Shown: positions 16,982 to 26,590, numbered from the stretch's first letter. The stretch: DNA of 64,000 bases from Cylindrospermum sp. NIES-4074 (GCA_003994795.1 AP018269.1:1-64000), one strand, 5' to 3'. Program-made: numbers and translations. The notes: generated from the letters alone by a model not told the origin.

Positions 16982-17476
16982 CTACACCATCTCAAACTCT
17001 AATTGATGACTTTTAAGAAAATCATGGGTGGAAAAATCCACTATATTCGTATCAGCAAGTTCTAAATTATAAAAATCCACAAAATCATGCTCAAAATAAG
17101 GGCCAGCGTGCCAAGTTCCCTCATTTAATTTGATAAAACAATTCCCCGGAATTCGGAAAGCGGCAATTTCTGCTAATGCTGGTTCTTTCACATCATTATT
17201 AGGCGGACAAACGGCAATTAACCAGTCTTTACCTGACAAAGAACCGAGACATTGAGTACATTGCACATGGCGGGCAATTTGGTGAAACTTCCGCCCTATC
17301 TTTTCTAGGCGCATAATATAAAATCGGGGAATCCCATTTTGCAGATTTAACTGGGCATCTTCTGCATCAAAAGGCTTATGATCTGTACTGGGAAAAATCA
17401 CCTGTCCATAAGGACGAAAATTTTCCGGTGTTACCCATTGTGCTGGCAATTGTTGTAATGTATGTGATGTATTCAT
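16982..17476 (-). CDS. Ureidoglycolate lyase (AllA) family protein
   Basis: 164 residues, the family's normal length. It has the family's starting block (VTPENFRPYGQVI, about 15-27), RHVQCTQCLGSLSGKDWLIAV (about 69-89, with the conserved Thr-Gln and Cys/His region) and the cupin closing motif LNEGTWHAGPYF (about 118-129). AllA converts ureidoglycolate to glyoxylate and urea in purine catabolism. No allantoin genes surround it, so the substrate is inferred only from the family. It is followed upstream by a DoxX-like gene on the same strand 85 bp away. Confidence 0.85.
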   Translation of the reverse strand: MNTSHTLQQLPAQWVTPENFRPYGQVIFPSTDHKPFDAEDAQLNLQNGIPRFYIMRLEKIGRKFHQIARHVQCTQCLGSLSGKDWLIAVCPPNNDVKEPALAEIAAFRIPGNCFIKLNEGTWHAGPYFEHDFVDFYNLELADTNIVDFSTHDFLKSHQLEFEMV

Positions 17477-17561
17477 AAAAATATCTTGGCATGGGAATTA
17501 TTTGCATAATTCATCAATCTTTTCTTCCGAGAAAAGGATTAATGTTGGAAAAACTCCATCA

Positions 17562-17996
17562 TTACCATTTTAAGTTTTTGGGAATCAGAGACTTAGGGAT
17601 GATAGAAGCTTGTTTGGTTCTATCTGAAGGTTTGGTATACCACCAAGCCCAAGCAATTAAAACTGCTTGAAAGGGAAGTCTAACTGCATGAACCCAAGGT
17701 GAATCTGGTATATATTCTAGTTTAATATGATTAACTGCCATGTTAATATTAGCTGGGTAAACAGCTATAAAAAGGGCAATTAATCCCCAAGCAGCAGCTT
17801 GACTGACAGGCGGAACTAATAACCCAATACCACCCAAAATTTCAAAAAATCCACTGATATAAACTAATTCTAAAGGGGCAGGGAGTTGTGGGGGCATGAT
17901 TTTGACGTAGGGTGCAGGAATGATAAAGTGTGACACTCCTACTAAAATGATAGATATTGCAAGGATGACACGAAATAGTTCCTTTTGCTTGTCCAT
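17562..17996 (-). CDS. DoxX-like small membrane protein
   Basis: 144 residues with four hydrophobic helices: about 9-27 (VILAISIILVGVSHFIIP), 45-63, 68-84 and 110-124. The YISGFFEILGGIGLLVPP segment (about 47-64) matches the DoxX/DoxD-like family signature. Members are poorly characterised inner-membrane proteins linked to quinol oxidation or redox stress. It lies 85 bp before the AllA-like gene and may be co-transcribed with it. Confidence 0.75.
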   Translation of the reverse strand: MDKQKELFRVILAISIILVGVSHFIIPAPYVKIMPPQLPAPLELVYISGFFEILGGIGLLVPPVSQAAAWGLIALFIAVYPANINMAVNHIKLEYIPDSPWVHAVRLPFQAVLIAWAWWYTKPSDRTKQASIIPKSLIPKNLKW

Positions 17997-18169
17997 GTGT
18001 TCTACCTCACTCTTTACTTGCTTATACTACTACAGTGTTTGTTGCCTGTTATCTCTCTATATATAGGCAAGAGTAGTGAAATTTAGTCGCCCTCTTCCAA
18101 AATAGCGCCTATAAATTCTAAAGTATTGTAGTCAGAGTGTTCTAACTTCAAAAGTATCCCAAATATGTG

Positions 18170-18213
18170 GAACAGGCGAGACTTGTACTGAGCTTGTCGA
18201 AGTGCGCCTGTTC
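18170..18213. repeat. Hairpin repeat (GAACAGGCG arms)
   Basis: The arms GAACAGGCG and CGCCTGTTC enclose a 26-base loop. The same arm sequence occurs inside the MITE at 10375 and its relative at 29379, so this is a dispersed repeat rather than a gene-specific terminator. Confidence 0.7.
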
Positions 18214-18278
18214 TACGGGGATAATTTATGAAAGTGGATGACTCTAGCTAAAATAACTTTTCTTCTGAGGGCTATGGT

Positions 18279-19331
18279 ATGGGGGTACACTTGAGTCGGC
18301 GTAAATTTATTTTGTATGGTTCAGCAGCTTTGACTACAAGCCTGCTGCTGAAAGCTTGCAGCAATAGCCAAACAAAGACACCAACATCTGCGGGGAGTAG
18401 TGCAGGGTTTAAAATTGCGATCGCACTCCCTGGAGTGATCACAGATCAAGCTTGGAATCAATCTGGCTATGAAGGGGTGAACCTAGCAAAACAAGAACTG
18501 GGTGCAGAAATTGCCTATGTCGAAAAGGTAGCACAAGCTGACCAAGCAGAGGTGCTAACAGACTTTGCCCGTAAAGGCTACAATGTAGTATTTGCCCACG
18601 GCGGACAATTTGATGCAGCTGTGGAACAAGTCGCACCACAATTTCCTAATACATTTTTTGTGGCGGTTAATGGTTCTATCAAAGGTGAAAATATTGCGGC
18701 TTTACGCCTAGATCATCTTCAAACTAGCTATTTATGCGGAATAATTGCCGCTTCCGTCACCAAATCTAACAAATTAGCTTACATTGCTGGGCAAGAATTC
18801 GCAGCTACTCAACAAGAGTTACGAGGATTTGAATTAGGAGCTAAATCTATTAAACCAAATATCCAGGTTATTTCTACTTTTACTGGTGATTGGAATGATG
18901 TCGCTAAGGGGAAGGAAGCAACACTTGCATTAATTTCTGCTGGTGCAGATGTCATCTATCAATGGTTAGATAATGCTTCACCCGCAGTATTGCAAACTGC
19001 TAGCGATAAAGGAGTCTACGCTTTTGGGAACACAAAAGACCAGTTAGATATTGCCCCAAAAGCGGTTTTAACTAGTGCCGTTAAGCGGTTAGATTTAGCA
19101 ATTGTTTATTTGGCTGAACTTGCAAAACAGAAAAAGATTACAGGGCAAATATATACAATTGGGCTGGAAAGACCAGTTATATTATCTTTAGGCAATTTTG
19201 GGGCGACATTGCCAGCAGCGTTGAAACAAAAGGTACTGGCTACAAAACAGGCAATTGTTGACAAAAAACTTATCTTTGAAGACTGCAAAGAAGGCGGGAA
19301 AGATACGCGCTGTGCGAAAAAAGTGGGCTAA
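18279..19331 (+). CDS. BMP-family solute-binding lipoprotein (nucleoside transporter)
   Basis: 350 residues. The N-terminus has a twin-arginine-type signal (LSRRKFILYGSAALTTSLLL) ending in lipobox LKAC, so it is exported and lipid-anchored. The mature part has BMP/PnrA family features: KIAIALPGVITDQAWNQSGYEG (purine-site loop with Asp and Trp), VFAHGGQFDAA, and LRLDHLQTSYLCGIIAA. BMP proteins bind purine nucleosides or related ligands. The genes for the ATPase and two permeases follow on the same strand, completing an ABC importer. GAGG lies a few bases before the ATG. Confidence 0.92.
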   Translation: MGVHLSRRKFILYGSAALTTSLLLKACSNSQTKTPTSAGSSAGFKIAIALPGVITDQAWNQSGYEGVNLAKQELGAEIAYVEKVAQADQAEVLTDFARKGYNVVFAHGGQFDAAVEQVAPQFPNTFFVAVNGSIKGENIAALRLDHLQTSYLCGIIAASVTKSNKLAYIAGQEFAATQQELRGFELGAKSIKPNIQVISTFTGDWNDVAKGKEATLALISAGADVIYQWLDNASPAVLQTASDKGVYAFGNTKDQLDIAPKAVLTSAVKRLDLAIVYLAELAKQKKITGQIYTIGLERPVILSLGNFGATLPAALKQKVLATKQAIVDKKLIFEDCKEGGKDTRCAKKVG

Positions 19332-19417
19332 AAATATTTATATTTAGCATTTTTTGAAAAAACCACCCATGCCTAAATTGCTTCTTGCCTACACAAGTAT
19401 GTGATTTAATTACCTAA

Positions 19418-20905
19418 ATGATATATTTACAGCTAGAAAACATCACCAAACTCTTTGGTTCATTTGTTGCTAATGACAATATTAGCTTAAGTGTGGAAGC
19501 TGGTAAAATTCATGCTATTTTAGGTGAAAATGGTGCAGGTAAGACTACTTTAATGAACATTATTAGTGGTCTTTATCAACCTGATAGTGGTCAAATTTAT
19601 CTAGAAGAAAAACCTGTAAATATTACCTCACCTAATGAGGCGATTAAGCTGGGTATTGGCATGATACACCAACATTTTATGCTGATACCTCAGTTAACTG
19701 TGACAGAGAATATTATATTAGGACGTGAAAATAACTGGCGTTTAAATATCCGGCAAAAACAACAGGAAATAGCTGCTTTATCCCAAGCATATCAATTGGA
19801 AGTTGACCCCACTGTTAAAGTAGAAAATTTACCTGTGGGCACACAACAGCGAGTAGAAATTCTCAAAGTTCTCTACCGTCAAGCTAAATTATTGATTCTC
19901 GATGAACCAACAGCAGTGCTGACACCGCCAGAAGTAGCATCATTAATTGTGATCTTGCGCCAACTTGCAGCTAAAGGTAACACGATTATTTTTATTAGCC
20001 ATAAGTTAGAAGAGGTAATGCATCTCTGCGATACGGTTACGGTGTTACGTCGGGGAAAGGTAGTTGCAACGACAACAACCAAAAATACAACAACTCAGCA
20101 GTTAGCAGAATTGATGGTAGGGAGGGAAGTTATTTTAAACTTGTCCAAATCTCCACCATCACCGGGAAAGGTGATTTTATCTGTGCAAGGGTTGCAAGTT
20201 GCAGACGATCGCAAAATGATTGCTGTCAGGGATGTATCTTTCCAACTGCGGGCGGGGGAAGTTTTGGGAATTGCTGGTGTTGATGGGAATGGACAGCGAG
20301 AATTAGCAGACGCAATCGCCAGTTTGCGAACTGTGAAACAAGGAAAAATAGATTTACTGCATCCTACCCCCGCTAGTGAGGAAAGGTTAAGAGTGGCTTA
20401 TATCCCGGAAGATAGGCAAAAAACGGGTTTAGTTTTGCAGTTTAGCATCGCCCAAAATTTGATTTTGAAGTCTTTTACAAAGTTGCCATTTTGTCGCTAT
20501 TTTTGGTTACAACAACAAGCGATCGCCAATTACGCTAAATCTGCAATGCAAAATTTTGATATCCGCGCTACGGGGGAAGATGTGCAGGTGAGTCAGTTGT
20601 CAGGAGGAAATCAACAAAAGGTGGTGTTAGCGCGGGAATTGACGCCAGCACCGGCTTTAATTGTGGCGATGCAACCCACACGCGGGTTAGATGTGGGGGC
20701 GACAGAAGCAGTACATCTGCGGTTGTTGACGGAACGCGATCGCGGTGCAGCGATTTTGTATATATCCACTGAGTTAGAAGAAGTGATGGCAATTAGCGAT
20801 CGCATTGCGGTAATCTACAGAGGTGAGTTTGTGGATATTTTGGATGCACAAACAGCAACAGTTGAGGAAATTGGTTTGTTGATGGCTGGGAGCAGAAAAC
20901 AGTAG
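19418..20905 (+). CDS. BMP-type ABC transporter ATP-binding protein, duplicated ATPase
   Basis: 495 residues with two ABC cassettes in one chain, as in sugar and nucleoside importers (NupA/YufO type). The first cassette has Walker A LGENGAGKTT (about 35-44), signature LPVGTQQRVEIL and Walker B LLILDEPTAVLTP. The second has a degenerate Walker A (IAGVDGNGQRELA) and signature SQLSGGNQQKVVLAREL, with IVAMQPTRGLD as Walker B, where the usual Glu is Gln. One catalytic and one degenerate site is normal in this family. It powers the transporter formed with the two permeases downstream. Confidence 0.94.
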   Translation: MIYLQLENITKLFGSFVANDNISLSVEAGKIHAILGENGAGKTTLMNIISGLYQPDSGQIYLEEKPVNITSPNEAIKLGIGMIHQHFMLIPQLTVTENIILGRENNWRLNIRQKQQEIAALSQAYQLEVDPTVKVENLPVGTQQRVEILKVLYRQAKLLILDEPTAVLTPPEVASLIVILRQLAAKGNTIIFISHKLEEVMHLCDTVTVLRRGKVVATTTTKNTTTQQLAELMVGREVILNLSKSPPSPGKVILSVQGLQVADDRKMIAVRDVSFQLRAGEVLGIAGVDGNGQRELADAIASLRTVKQGKIDLLHPTPASEERLRVAYIPEDRQKTGLVLQFSIAQNLILKSFTKLPFCRYFWLQQQAIANYAKSAMQNFDIRATGEDVQVSQLSGGNQQKVVLARELTPAPALIVAMQPTRGLDVGATEAVHLRLLTERDRGAAILYISTELEEVMAISDRIAVIYRGEFVDILDAQTATVEEIGLLMAGSRKQ

Positions 20906-20949
20906 TTTAATTACCTAACAACATTGCAGATTCTATTCTCTTTTCACTA

Positions 20950-21055
20950 CAGGACTTACACAAGAACTTTCTGAAACTCTTATTCCTTCTCTACGAGACG
21001 CTAACGCGAATGCGTCCTTTGCGGTTCCTTTTTTCGTGATTTTGCGTAAGTCCTG
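20950..21055. mobile_element. MITE-like repeat with CAGGACTTAC ends, copy 1
   Basis: 106 bp bounded by CAGGACTTACACAAGAAC at the left and GCGTAAGTCCTG at the right, inverted. A second copy with the same ends but a different interior is at 22368. It has no coding capacity and lies 42 bp before the first permease gene of the transporter. Confidence 0.85.
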
Positions 21056-21096
21056 ATTGATATTTATTGAAGTTGAGGGTTGGACATCACTGCATC

Positions 21097-22131
21097 ATGA
21101 TCACAAATAATCGTCTTCAACTCCTGCTACCAATCCTATCACCGCTAATTGCGATCGCATCAGCTTTACTTGTCGGTGCTATCCTCATCTTACTGGCTGG
21201 GGCGAATCCTTTCGTCGCATATACCGCCCTGTTTCAAGAATCCCTCTCCACCTACTTTGGATTTGGTAACACCCTCACGAAAATGACACCGTTATTATTC
21301 ACCAGTTTAGGGGTGTTGGTGGCATTGCGTGCTGGTCAATTTAATATTGGTGGCGAGGGACAAATTTATCTTGGTGCTTTGGGAAGTGCTTTGATGGGGT
21401 TATATGTGCAGGGATTACCTGCTTTGATTCACATCCCATTGGCTTTGTTGGCGGGGTTTCTGTTTGGTGCAGTTTGGGGGGGAATTCCCGGTTATCTGAA
21501 AGCTGTGCGGGGTGTGAATGAGGTAATTACAACTTTGCTGCTGAATTATATCGCGGTGAATTTAGTTAGTTATTTAGTGCAAAACCCGTTGATGTCACCT
21601 GGTGCGCCTAGTCCTTATTCGCCACTAATTGCTAAATCTGCCCAATTACCAATTATCTTACCCCAGAGTCTTGCCCATGCCGGAATTTTGCTGGCGTTAA
21701 TCGCTGCGGGGATTTTGTGGGTGTTGTTGGTGCGATCGCCTCTAGGATACCAAATTATCGCCGTGGGATTTAACCCCAGCGCCGCCCGTTATGCCGGAAT
21801 TTCTGTAGAACGCACTATTATGTTGGTGATGAGTTTGGCGGGTGGTTTGGCTGGTTTGGCTGGCGCTTGTGAGGTGATGGGAGCAAAATATCGGCTGTTT
21901 GAATCGGTTTCGCCCGGTTATGGATTTGATGCGATCGCGATCGCTTTTTTAAGTCGTGGTAGTGTATTCGGTGTGGTGTTAACTTCTCTGTTTTTCGCCG
22001 CCCTTCGCAGTGGTGCTAATGTTATGCAACGCAGTGCGGGGGTACCGGTGACTGTGGTTTACGCTATTCAAGGTTTAATGGTGTTGTTTATCGCTATCAG
22101 TCTCGCTGTGGAAAGAGAGATAAACAATTAA
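21097..22131 (+). CDS. BMP-type ABC transporter permease, first subunit
   Basis: About 344 residues from ATG 21097 (in-frame TTG at 21067 rejected because the next ten residues are hydrophilic and derive from near the repeat). It has about nine hydrophobic helices beginning LLLPILSPLIAIASALLVG. The family blocks NIGGEGQIYLGALG and AVRGVNEVITTLLLNYIAVN are intact. It matches the larger permease of nucleoside ABC importers (NupB/YufP type). It pairs with the permease at 22485; both are preceded by a copy of the same MITE. Confidence 0.92.
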   Translation: MITNNRLQLLLPILSPLIAIASALLVGAILILLAGANPFVAYTALFQESLSTYFGFGNTLTKMTPLLFTSLGVLVALRAGQFNIGGEGQIYLGALGSALMGLYVQGLPALIHIPLALLAGFLFGAVWGGIPGYLKAVRGVNEVITTLLLNYIAVNLVSYLVQNPLMSPGAPSPYSPLIAKSAQLPIILPQSLAHAGILLALIAAGILWVLLVRSPLGYQIIAVGFNPSAARYAGISVERTIMLVMSLAGGLAGLAGACEVMGAKYRLFESVSPGYGFDAIAIAFLSRGSVFGVVLTSLFFAALRSGANVMQRSAGVPVTVVYAIQGLMVLFIAISLAVEREINN

Positions 22132-22367
22132 AAATTCAAAATTCAAAATTCAAAATTCAAAATTCAAGAATATTTCTGATTTTTATCTTTACCCCGACTG
22201 TGGCAAAATACCGCAGGGTATGGGTATTAAACCGAATAGTTCCAGATTAAAGTTATGAAACCACAGATAAACACAGATGAACACAGATAATAAAGATTGG
22301 GTGTTGCATATTTGCAGAATGATTTTTTAGTTTTGTGGGTGGGCTGTCTCACCCCTGCAACATATGA
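22132..22367. repeat. A/T-rich tandem AAATTC repeat and GAACCACAG-type repeat
   Basis: Directly after the permease stop there are about five copies of the octamer AAAATTCA (22131-22166). At about 22257-22290 there is a direct repeat of the AACCACAGATAAACACAG type also seen at 13988. Then GTTTTGTGGGTGGGCTGTCTC (22330-22350) resembles part of the repeat between cmpC and cmpD. No gene is seen. Confidence 0.6.
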
Positions 22368-22482
22368 CAGGACTTACGCAAGAACTCTCTCAAACCTTTC
22401 TTTCTTCGTGTCCTTTGCGTTCTTTGCGGTATGCCTCCGGCACGCTACGCGAACGTTTCTTCATAATTTTGCGTAAGTCCTG
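22368..22482. mobile_element. MITE-like repeat with CAGGACTTAC ends, copy 2
   Basis: 115 bp with ends CAGGACTTACGCAAGAAC and GCGTAAGTCCTG in inverted orientation. The interior has TTCTTCGTGTCCTTTGCG and a GC-rich block. Its right end stops two bases before the start codon of the next permease gene, so it supplies the whole 5' leader of that cistron. Copy 1 is at 20950. Confidence 0.85.
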
Positions 22483-22484
22483 AT

Positions 22485-23420
22485 ATGAATAATTTTAACT
22501 TCTTCTCTGATTACCTCGCCGCCAGTTTACATTTAGCTGTACCTCTAGCATTTGCCGCCCTGGGAGGACTTTATTCGGAACGTTCAGGGGTGTTAAATAT
22601 AGGTCTAGAAGGAATGTTATTAACTGGCGCTTTTACTAGTGCTGCTGCAACTTTCTACACCCAAAATCCTGGGCTGGGAATCTTCGCAGCTTTGATTGCT
22701 GGGGGTTTAGTGGGGCTACTCCATGCTTTTTTGTGCGTCACTTTGCGGGTTGATCAACTAGTTTCAGGTTTAGCAATTAATCTTGTCGCTGCTGGGATGA
22801 CAGCATTTTTGGCGCGGTTGGTATTTAGCGGTAGTAGCACCCAAAGATTACCAGGAATTGAGGCTATAATTATTCCTGGTTTGGCTAATATTCCCCTCTT
22901 GGGAAGTTTGTTATTTCAACAAGATATATTTGTCTATTTACTGTTGTTATTAATTGCCTTAACTACATATATTTTATTTCATACCAGCTTTGGCTTGACC
23001 TTGCGGGCTGTGGGAGAATATCCGCAAGCGGCAGATACATCTGGTGTTTCTGTGTCATGGGTGCGTTATTGTGCTGTCATCATTGGTGGCTGTCTTGCCA
23101 GTTTGGGAGGCGCTTATTTAACTTTAGTACAGGTGAGGTTTTTTGCTGAGGGGATGAGTGCTGGGAAAGGATTTATTGCGATCGCCGCTTTAATTTTTGG
23201 CAGATGGCATCCTATAGGTAGTACCTTGGCTTGTTTGCTGTTTGGGGCTACGGAAGCTTTGCAACTGCGAATTCAGGCTTTAGGTGTGAATATTCCTTAT
23301 CAGTTTCTCCTGATGCTACCTTATGCGATCGCTATTTTGGCATTAGTGGGGTTAGCTGGTAAATCCACACCACCTAAAGCATTGGGCCTTCCCTACTTTA
23401 AAGGCGATCGCCAGCCTTAA
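22485..23420 (+). CDS. BMP-type ABC transporter permease, second subunit
   Basis: 311 residues with eight or nine hydrophobic helices. The family blocks GGLYSERSGVLNIGLEGMLL (about 29-48), LRVDQLVSGLAINLVAAG and the closing FGATEALQLRIQ are present, as in the smaller permease of nucleoside importers (NupC/YufQ type). No Shine-Dalgarno is present because a MITE end lies two bases upstream of the ATG; translation may be weak or start from the MITE-derived leader. With the binding protein, ATPase and first permease it completes the transporter. Confidence 0.92.
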   Translation: MNNFNFFSDYLAASLHLAVPLAFAALGGLYSERSGVLNIGLEGMLLTGAFTSAAATFYTQNPGLGIFAALIAGGLVGLLHAFLCVTLRVDQLVSGLAINLVAAGMTAFLARLVFSGSSTQRLPGIEAIIIPGLANIPLLGSLLFQQDIFVYLLLLLIALTTYILFHTSFGLTLRAVGEYPQAADTSGVSVSWVRYCAVIIGGCLASLGGAYLTLVQVRFFAEGMSAGKGFIAIAALIFGRWHPIGSTLACLLFGATEALQLRIQALGVNIPYQFLLMLPYAIAILALVGLAGKSTPPKALGLPYFKGDRQP

Positions 23421-23668
23421 TTAATAATAGACAAGGACGAGGCAATGAGATCTGTTTTTCCCTATCCGCTCATGAGATTATCTTGCCCCAAATAGGCGAT
23501 CGCGAACATCTTGGACAAAGCTGGCTTAGATATCAGTCTTAGGACAGATGTCAATCACTTTAATCTATCGTTTTAACAAGAAATAATATTTGTGCTTATC
23601 AGAGAGGAAGCGTACATTAATGTTCATGAGGAAGAACGCAAAACGAACAAACACAAAAGAGGTGCAAC

Positions 23669-24289
23669 ATGAATCCATTTAAAACAGCATTGTCAAACCG
23701 TGTTGGTACAAAAGTAGTTAACAAACCCAGTGTTGTGCAGCTACAACAATCAACAGCCCCACAAACCACCACAGAAGAATTAACTCGTGGTCAGCGTCTA
23801 GCCGATAAACTAGCGTGTCAAGTCGGTTCTTGGGGATTTCTCATTGGTCAAAGCGTTGTTTTGGCAGGGTGGGTTGGTATAAACGCCATGCCTGGGATGC
23901 CTCACTGGGATGAGACACCATTCATGATGCTCAACTTAGTGTTTTCCTTTGCCTCAGCCTACACAGCCCCAGTTGTCTTGATGAGTCAAAACCGCCAGTC
24001 TGATACTGACCGGAGAAACGCCGAAATTGACCACCAAGTGAATTTGAGAGCGGGACAAAATATTGAACTGCTCCATGAAAAACTGGATGATTTGCATTCG
24101 CAACAGCTAACAGAACTGACTCAAATAATTAAAGAACAGCAGCGAGTTCTTAATGAGCTTAAAGTAACTTTAGTACCTGCTTCCAAAGAGATTAAAGAGT
24201 TGAAAGTGAGTGTACTGCCAGGAGTTTATGCCCAAACAGGTAGTCAATTTCCCAAAGTATTTGTTCCTAACAAACGCCCTCAACATTGA
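23669..24289 (+). CDS. DUF1003 family membrane protein
   Basis: 206 residues. The family core is seen from about residue 45: LADKLACQVGSWGFLIGQSV, GWVGINAMPGMPHWDETPF, MLNLVFSFASAYTAPVVLMSQ and NRQSDTDRRNAEID. There are two transmembrane helices (about 59-75 and 92-111) followed by a coiled coil (about 135-180). Family function is unknown. A strong AAGAGGTG site precedes the ATG. Length and core are typical. Confidence 0.88.
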   Translation: MNPFKTALSNRVGTKVVNKPSVVQLQQSTAPQTTTEELTRGQRLADKLACQVGSWGFLIGQSVVLAGWVGINAMPGMPHWDETPFMMLNLVFSFASAYTAPVVLMSQNRQSDTDRRNAEIDHQVNLRAGQNIELLHEKLDDLHSQQLTELTQIIKEQQRVLNELKVTLVPASKEIKELKVSVLPGVYAQTGSQFPKVFVPNKRPQH

Positions 24290-24682
24290 GCAACCAGTTG
24301 GAGTTAGCAACAAAATTTTTAATCAATTTATCTGTTGTTAAGAGTGCGCTAAACCCGCTTTGTTAATCATCCTGATAAAGTGAAAGTCTGAATATGACTT
24401 GACTCGAATGCATTTGTTAGTGAAACTCTGAGACTCTATCACTATTAATCTGAACTATCCTGTGAGCATTTTGAGCCAAAAGAATATTAGCTCTTATTCA
24501 ACAGAGTTCTCAGAGTCAAATCACACATTTTGCACTAACTCTCTTTCAGAAACAGCCTACTAGTTTAATTTGGGATTGCTACGCCTCCACACTTGACCAA
24601 GTAGCAGTTTCCCAGACCTTTGCAGACATAGGCCAATACTAACTTAGACAACCACCAGTGTGAAGATTTAGGAGAAATAGAA
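24290..24682. other. Gene-free gap before the cadD-like gene
   Basis: No frame or clear RNA fold was recognised. AGGAGAAATAGAA at 24670-24682 is the ribosome site of the next gene. The long leader could hold regulation of the transporter, but I see no known riboswitch. Confidence 0.4.
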
Positions 24683-25417
24683 ATGAACGGACTCGTTACT
24701 GCAATTTCCACAGGAATCACAGCTTTTACAGCCACAAATATTGATGATTTAGTCATCCTCACGCTGTTGTTCTCCCAGGTAAATGCAACTTTCCGTCATC
24801 GGCACATTGTGATTGGTCAGTATCTAGGCTTTAGTACTTTGGTCATTGCCAGCTTGGTTGGTTTTCTAGGGGGCTTGGTCTTACCATCCCAATTTATGGG
24901 TCTGCTGGGTCTAGTACCCATCGCCGTTGGGCTAAATCGGTTACTGAATTCAGAAAGCGATTCAGAGACAAATACAGAGTTATCCCACACTTCATCTTTT
25001 GGTAGTTTGCTGTCTCCCCAAAGTTATAGCGTGGCAGCGATTACCATCGCCAATGGTAGTGACAATGTAGGTATTTATATGCCATTGTTTGCCAACACTA
25101 CCCTCCCTAGTTTAATGGTGATTATTGCAGTCTTCTTGTTACTTGTTGGGGTTTGGTGCTATGTGACTTACAAGCTGACTTGCCAGCCTGCCATCTCCAA
25201 TCTGCTAACCCGCTACGGCAATGGTTTTGTTCCCTATGTGTTGATAGGCTTAGGTGCTTTTATTACTCTAGACAGTGCTTCGTTAAATCCAATTACTTTA
25301 GCAGCTAGCTGCTTGTGTTTGATAGGAATCATCAAAGCAATTCAAAGTTCAAAATCACCGAAGTTCACAACAGTAGAAGCTGCTGCTCCGACTTCCCTCA
25401 AAATTCAAAACTCGTAA
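24683..25417 (+). CDS. CadD-family cadmium resistance-type transporter
   Basis: 244 residues, about six hydrophobic helices. The family start block is TGITAFTATNIDDLVILTLL (about residues 11-30), where two acidic residues sit inside the first helix. It continues RHIVIGQYLGFSTL and TIANGSDNVGIYMPLF (about 120-135). CadD proteins export divalent cations such as cadmium; the ion in this organism is not determined. No adjacent metal regulator is visible. The C-terminal hydrophilic tail is variable. Confidence 0.88.
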   Translation: MNGLVTAISTGITAFTATNIDDLVILTLLFSQVNATFRHRHIVIGQYLGFSTLVIASLVGFLGGLVLPSQFMGLLGLVPIAVGLNRLLNSESDSETNTELSHTSSFGSLLSPQSYSVAAITIANGSDNVGIYMPLFANTTLPSLMVIIAVFLLLVGVWCYVTYKLTCQPAISNLLTRYGNGFVPYVLIGLGAFITLDSASLNPITLAASCLCLIGIIKAIQSSKSPKFTTVEAAAPTSLKIQNS

Positions 25418-25796
25418 TCTATAAAAGATTGAAGAAGGCAGGAGGTTTTTTTTCACCTATAGGATTCCAAGCGCTCCTGAAAAAGAGCCACCAAATTGAA
25501 AATTTGGTGGGGGTCTTCAACCCTTGTTCCCTTTGGTCACCTCCGGAAACAGAGAGCAGTTTTCCTCCTGCCCTCTGCCTTCTTTGATAAAAATTGTACC
25601 ATTCCATCCTTCCTACTAATAGAAAGGGTGTTTAAATTATGGTAATGTCAGCTTTTTTATAACTTTAATAAAGCTAGTCTGGTATTCATTGCTGTCTGGA
25701 GGTAAAGTAAAAGCTTACCTCTTTGAGCAAATGTGTTTGTCAATTAATCAATCTGTTTAAATAGTGGTAATGGCTTTTTTAATATTTATCCCTAAT
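25418..25796. repeat. Repeat-rich gap with large inverted repeat
   Basis: The outer arms GAAGAAGGCAGGAGG (25431-25445) and CCTCCTGCCCTCTGCCTTCTT-like sequence (25564-25584) pair imperfectly. A strong inner hairpin, CCACCAAATT-GAA-AATTTGGTGG (25489-25510 region), sits between them. This looks like a MITE-like dispersed element or a composite terminator between convergent genes. No coding sequence is supported. Confidence 0.6.
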
Positions 25797-26573
25797 TCAC
25801 AGCGGAGAAATAGCGCAAACCTGCAACCCAATCGGCGTGTGAATAATCACAGATTCCACCCCAAATACTTCCGCTATGGTGTTTGGTGTCAGCACTGCCT
25901 CTGGTGTGCCAACTTCCCAAAGATGACCTTGTTTTAATAAGGCAATGCGGGAACTGTAACGCGATGCTAAATTCAATTCGTGTAAAACTGTGACTATGGT
26001 TAATTCTTGCTGTTGATTTAAATTTTTTAGTAATTCTAAAAGTTGTAATTGATAGTTAATATCCAAATAAGTCGTAGGTTCATCTAATAATAACACCTTT
26101 GGTTCTTGCGCCAAAGCTAAAGCTAAAAAAGCCCGTTGTCTTTCACCGCCAGATAATTCTTCAATTGGGCGATCGCTAAAATTTTCTAGTTGCGTTTTTT
26201 GAATTGCGGCTGTAACCTTCTGCCAATCTTCAGTAGTTAATTCCCATTGCCACCAAGGTTGATGAGGAGTTCTGCCTAAACTGACTAATTGCCGCACCGT
26301 CAAACCCACAGGAACCGTTTGTTGTTGGGGTAACAATGCTAACTTCTGAGCAACTAAATTCGGCGGTTGAGAGTGAATTGCCTTCCCATCAAGCAACACT
26401 ATCCCTTGCTGTGGGGAGAGAATACGACTGAGTAACTTGAGTAATGTAGATTTACCAGAACCATTAGCACCAACTAAACTTAACCATTCTCCTGTTTGTA
26501 GAGTGAGATTAATATTTTGGATAATTGGTGCAGCGGTGTAACCACCCGTGAGATTTTGTAGTTCTAAGGGCAT
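25797..26573 (-). CDS. ABC transporter ATP-binding protein, iron-siderophore/cobalamin type
   Basis: 258 residues, a single ABC cassette of the FecE/BtuD class. Walker A is VGANGSGKSTLL (about 34-45), the signature LSGGERQRAFLALAL (about 141-155) and Walker B LLLDEPTTYLDI (about 161-172), where the T-Y-L-D-I sequence is typical of siderophore and heme/B12 importers. The matching permease gene lies just upstream on the same strand. No substrate-binding protein gene is adjacent, so the substrate (ferric siderophore, heme or cobalamin) is undecided. Confidence 0.9.
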   Translation of the reverse strand: MPLELQNLTGGYTAAPIIQNINLTLQTGEWLSLVGANGSGKSTLLKLLSRILSPQQGIVLLDGKAIHSQPPNLVAQKLALLPQQQTVPVGLTVRQLVSLGRTPHQPWWQWELTTEDWQKVTAAIQKTQLENFSDRPIEELSGGERQRAFLALALAQEPKVLLLDEPTTYLDINYQLQLLELLKNLNQQQELTIVTVLHELNLASRYSSRIALLKQGHLWEVGTPEAVLTPNTIAEVFGVESVIIHTPIGLQVCAISPL

Positions 26574-26590
26574 TTTTAGGAATTATAGGT

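Noticed and set aside
16801-16995. A 64-codon minus-strand frame beside the AllA-like gene
   Set aside because: It overlaps the AllA-like gene end, has no ribosome site, and its last residues look like translated repeat (NPTYEG). No family recognised.
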